Shown here: positions 59,453 to 60,722 of the stretch, in pieces | How positions within the stretch are numbered: the first letter of the stretch is position 1 | How the letters are laid out: each line of letters opens with the position of its first letter | Assembly (NCBI GenBank): GCA_026710055.1 | Contig: JAPORV010000325.1 | Span: 1 to 60,722 of the forward strand | Direction: 5' to 3' | DNA from: Aestuariivita sp. | Lineage (GTDB): Bacteria > Pseudomonadota > Alphaproteobacteria > Rhodobacterales > Rhodobacteraceae | DNA length: 60,722 nt | Notes under the pieces: generated by a model | Databases searched by the model: none | The model's input: the letters and a program-made list of their open reading frames with translations, nothing else | What the model was told of the DNA's origin: nothing | Position numbers and translations under genes: made by a program

Positions 59453-60214
59453 TTATCGCCACATTTTCAAACGAAATTTTTTAATCGCCAAATCAGTTTC
59501 GTCAGTCACAGCATTAATAGTTTTTTCCAAACTAAGTCGCAACCGTTCAATGTCGGAATCAGTAGCACATCGTGGTACTAATTCAGGCCATTCCCGACAA
59601 TGAATAACACCACGTGACCATGGAATCGGTAGCATTAACCGATCCCATGTTGGCATTCGCAAGACGCGATTAGCCGAAAAGGAAACCGCAAAAACACGTG
59701 CGTTTGATGCTCTCGCCCATTTCAAAGGAACATCTTTCGCAATACGCGCTGGCCCACCAGGACCATCAACCGCAATACCAATTGATGCTCCTTCGCCAAT
59801 CAGCTTTAGAATCTGACGAGAGCGTTTAATATGCCGCTGTTTACTCGCCATCGCCATATTATCTAAGCCGAAACGACGCAATATTTGCCCGATAAGTCGG
59901 CCAGCTCGCGCTGACGTAGTCAATGACAAGATCGGCCCAAGATGAACGGGGAAGGCATATCCTGCCATAACCAATCTCTGATGCCACAAGACCATAATGA
60001 CTGACTCGTTGCGCGCCACGCAAGCATCTAATGCTTCAAACCCATAACGGTCAAATCGTGATGTTCGATACGCAAACCGAATATAAGCTGCGATGCAATT
60101 TTCTACAGCCCGATTTACTATTGGGTTATCAGCAATACGTTTGCGAAGACTGAATTTATTTTTAGTTTCAATATACTTCATTATATTTCTAAGCCAAAAT
60201 CTCTCGTTTTTCAT
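59453..60214 (-). CDS. Lysophospholipid acyltransferase-like protein (DUF374 domain)
   Basis: ESVIMVLWHQRLVMAGYAF...GASIGIAVDGPGGPARIAKDVPLKWARASNARVFAVSFSANR typical of DUF374 proteins. Confidence 0.85.
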   Translation of the reverse strand: MKNERFWLRNIMKYIETKNKFSLRKRIADNPIVNRAVENCIAAYIRFAYRTSRFDRYGFEALDACVARNESVIMVLWHQRLVMAGYAFPVHLGPILSLTTSARAGRLIGQILRRFGLDNMAMASKQRHIKRSRQILKLIGEGASIGIAVDGPGGPARIAKDVPLKWARASNARVFAVSFSANRVLRMPTWDRLMLPIPWSRGVIHCREWPELVPRCATDSDIERLRLSLEKTINAVTDETDLAIKKFRLKMWR

Positions 60215-60481
60215 ACTACAATGGATGCTATTTATCCGGGATTATTCACGAAAGCGGCAAATATCACAAGCACTTCCTCGCAGGAAATTTAACATCTTTA
60301 TTAGTTTTCTGCTAATGATCAAACATCTTTATTGGCTAGCTCTGAAGTTTCTATTCCAGATTTTCCACTAATTTTGTCCAAGTTATTACCGTGAATTTAT
60401 AAGATTTAGCTATCCCAATTGACTATAGGTAAGTCAAGAACATGCTTAAATCCGAGGTCGAAATTCAGATCGCCTCACTAA

Positions 60482-60512
60482 AATTTAACAAGAGATTATC
60501 TCTTGTTAAATT
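60482..60512. repeat. Perfect 14-bp inverted repeat with 3-nt loop
   Basis: aatttaacaagaga-tta-tctcttgttaaatt. Confidence 0.8.
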
Positions 60513-60722
60513 CTCATATGTATCAAAGTAGTGTCTCAAGGGTAAGATTAAGTCTAAATTATCTAAATAAATTGCTGAAAATATTGATTTTGTTCAACAA
60601 TTCCCGCTAATTTTTTTATTCAATCATTTCAATTGCTTACAAAAATCAATGGAAAAATTTTTCGTAGCCTTTTGAGTTGAATATGTGAGAATGCTCGCAA
60701 CAATCATAAAAAGCGAGCAGGT

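Overview
The window (about 60.7 kb, low to moderate GC) looks like an alphaproteobacterial chromosome segment. Almost all housekeeping genes are on the minus strand. In minus-strand transcription order it holds tRNA-Trp(CCA)-secE-nusG-rplK-rplA-rplJ-rplL-rpoB-rpoC, then an accessory island of about 11.4 kb, then rpsL-rpsG-fusA-tuf and the S10/spc/alpha ribosomal clusters (rpsJ to rplQ), a DegP/HtrA protease, crcB, an RluC-type pseudouridine synthase, ATP12, and an aapJQMP amino-acid ABC transporter. The left end carries a 1720-aa protein combining a DEDD-type exonuclease-like region, a RecQ helicase and a UvrD helicase. It converges on the 3' part of an AAA ATPase gene that has a diverged full-length paralog in the island. 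The most interesting signals are: (1) the exonuclease-RecQ-UvrD fusion with its convergent ATPase neighbour, plus a decayed second copy of the helicase; (2) a MITE-like element of about 272 bp with 26-bp inverted ends next to that pseudogene; (3) the island splitting rpoC from rpsL, with a PD-(D/E)XK/AAA protein, an orphan paralogous ATPase flanked by imperfect direct repeats, a degraded HigBA-like toxin-antitoxin pair cut by an IS5-type remnant, and an IS4-type remnant; (4) acidic C-terminal extensions on ribosomal proteins S5 and L3; and (5) absence of adk from its usual place after secY. All identifications come from reading motifs and protein sequence by eye; no searches were run.
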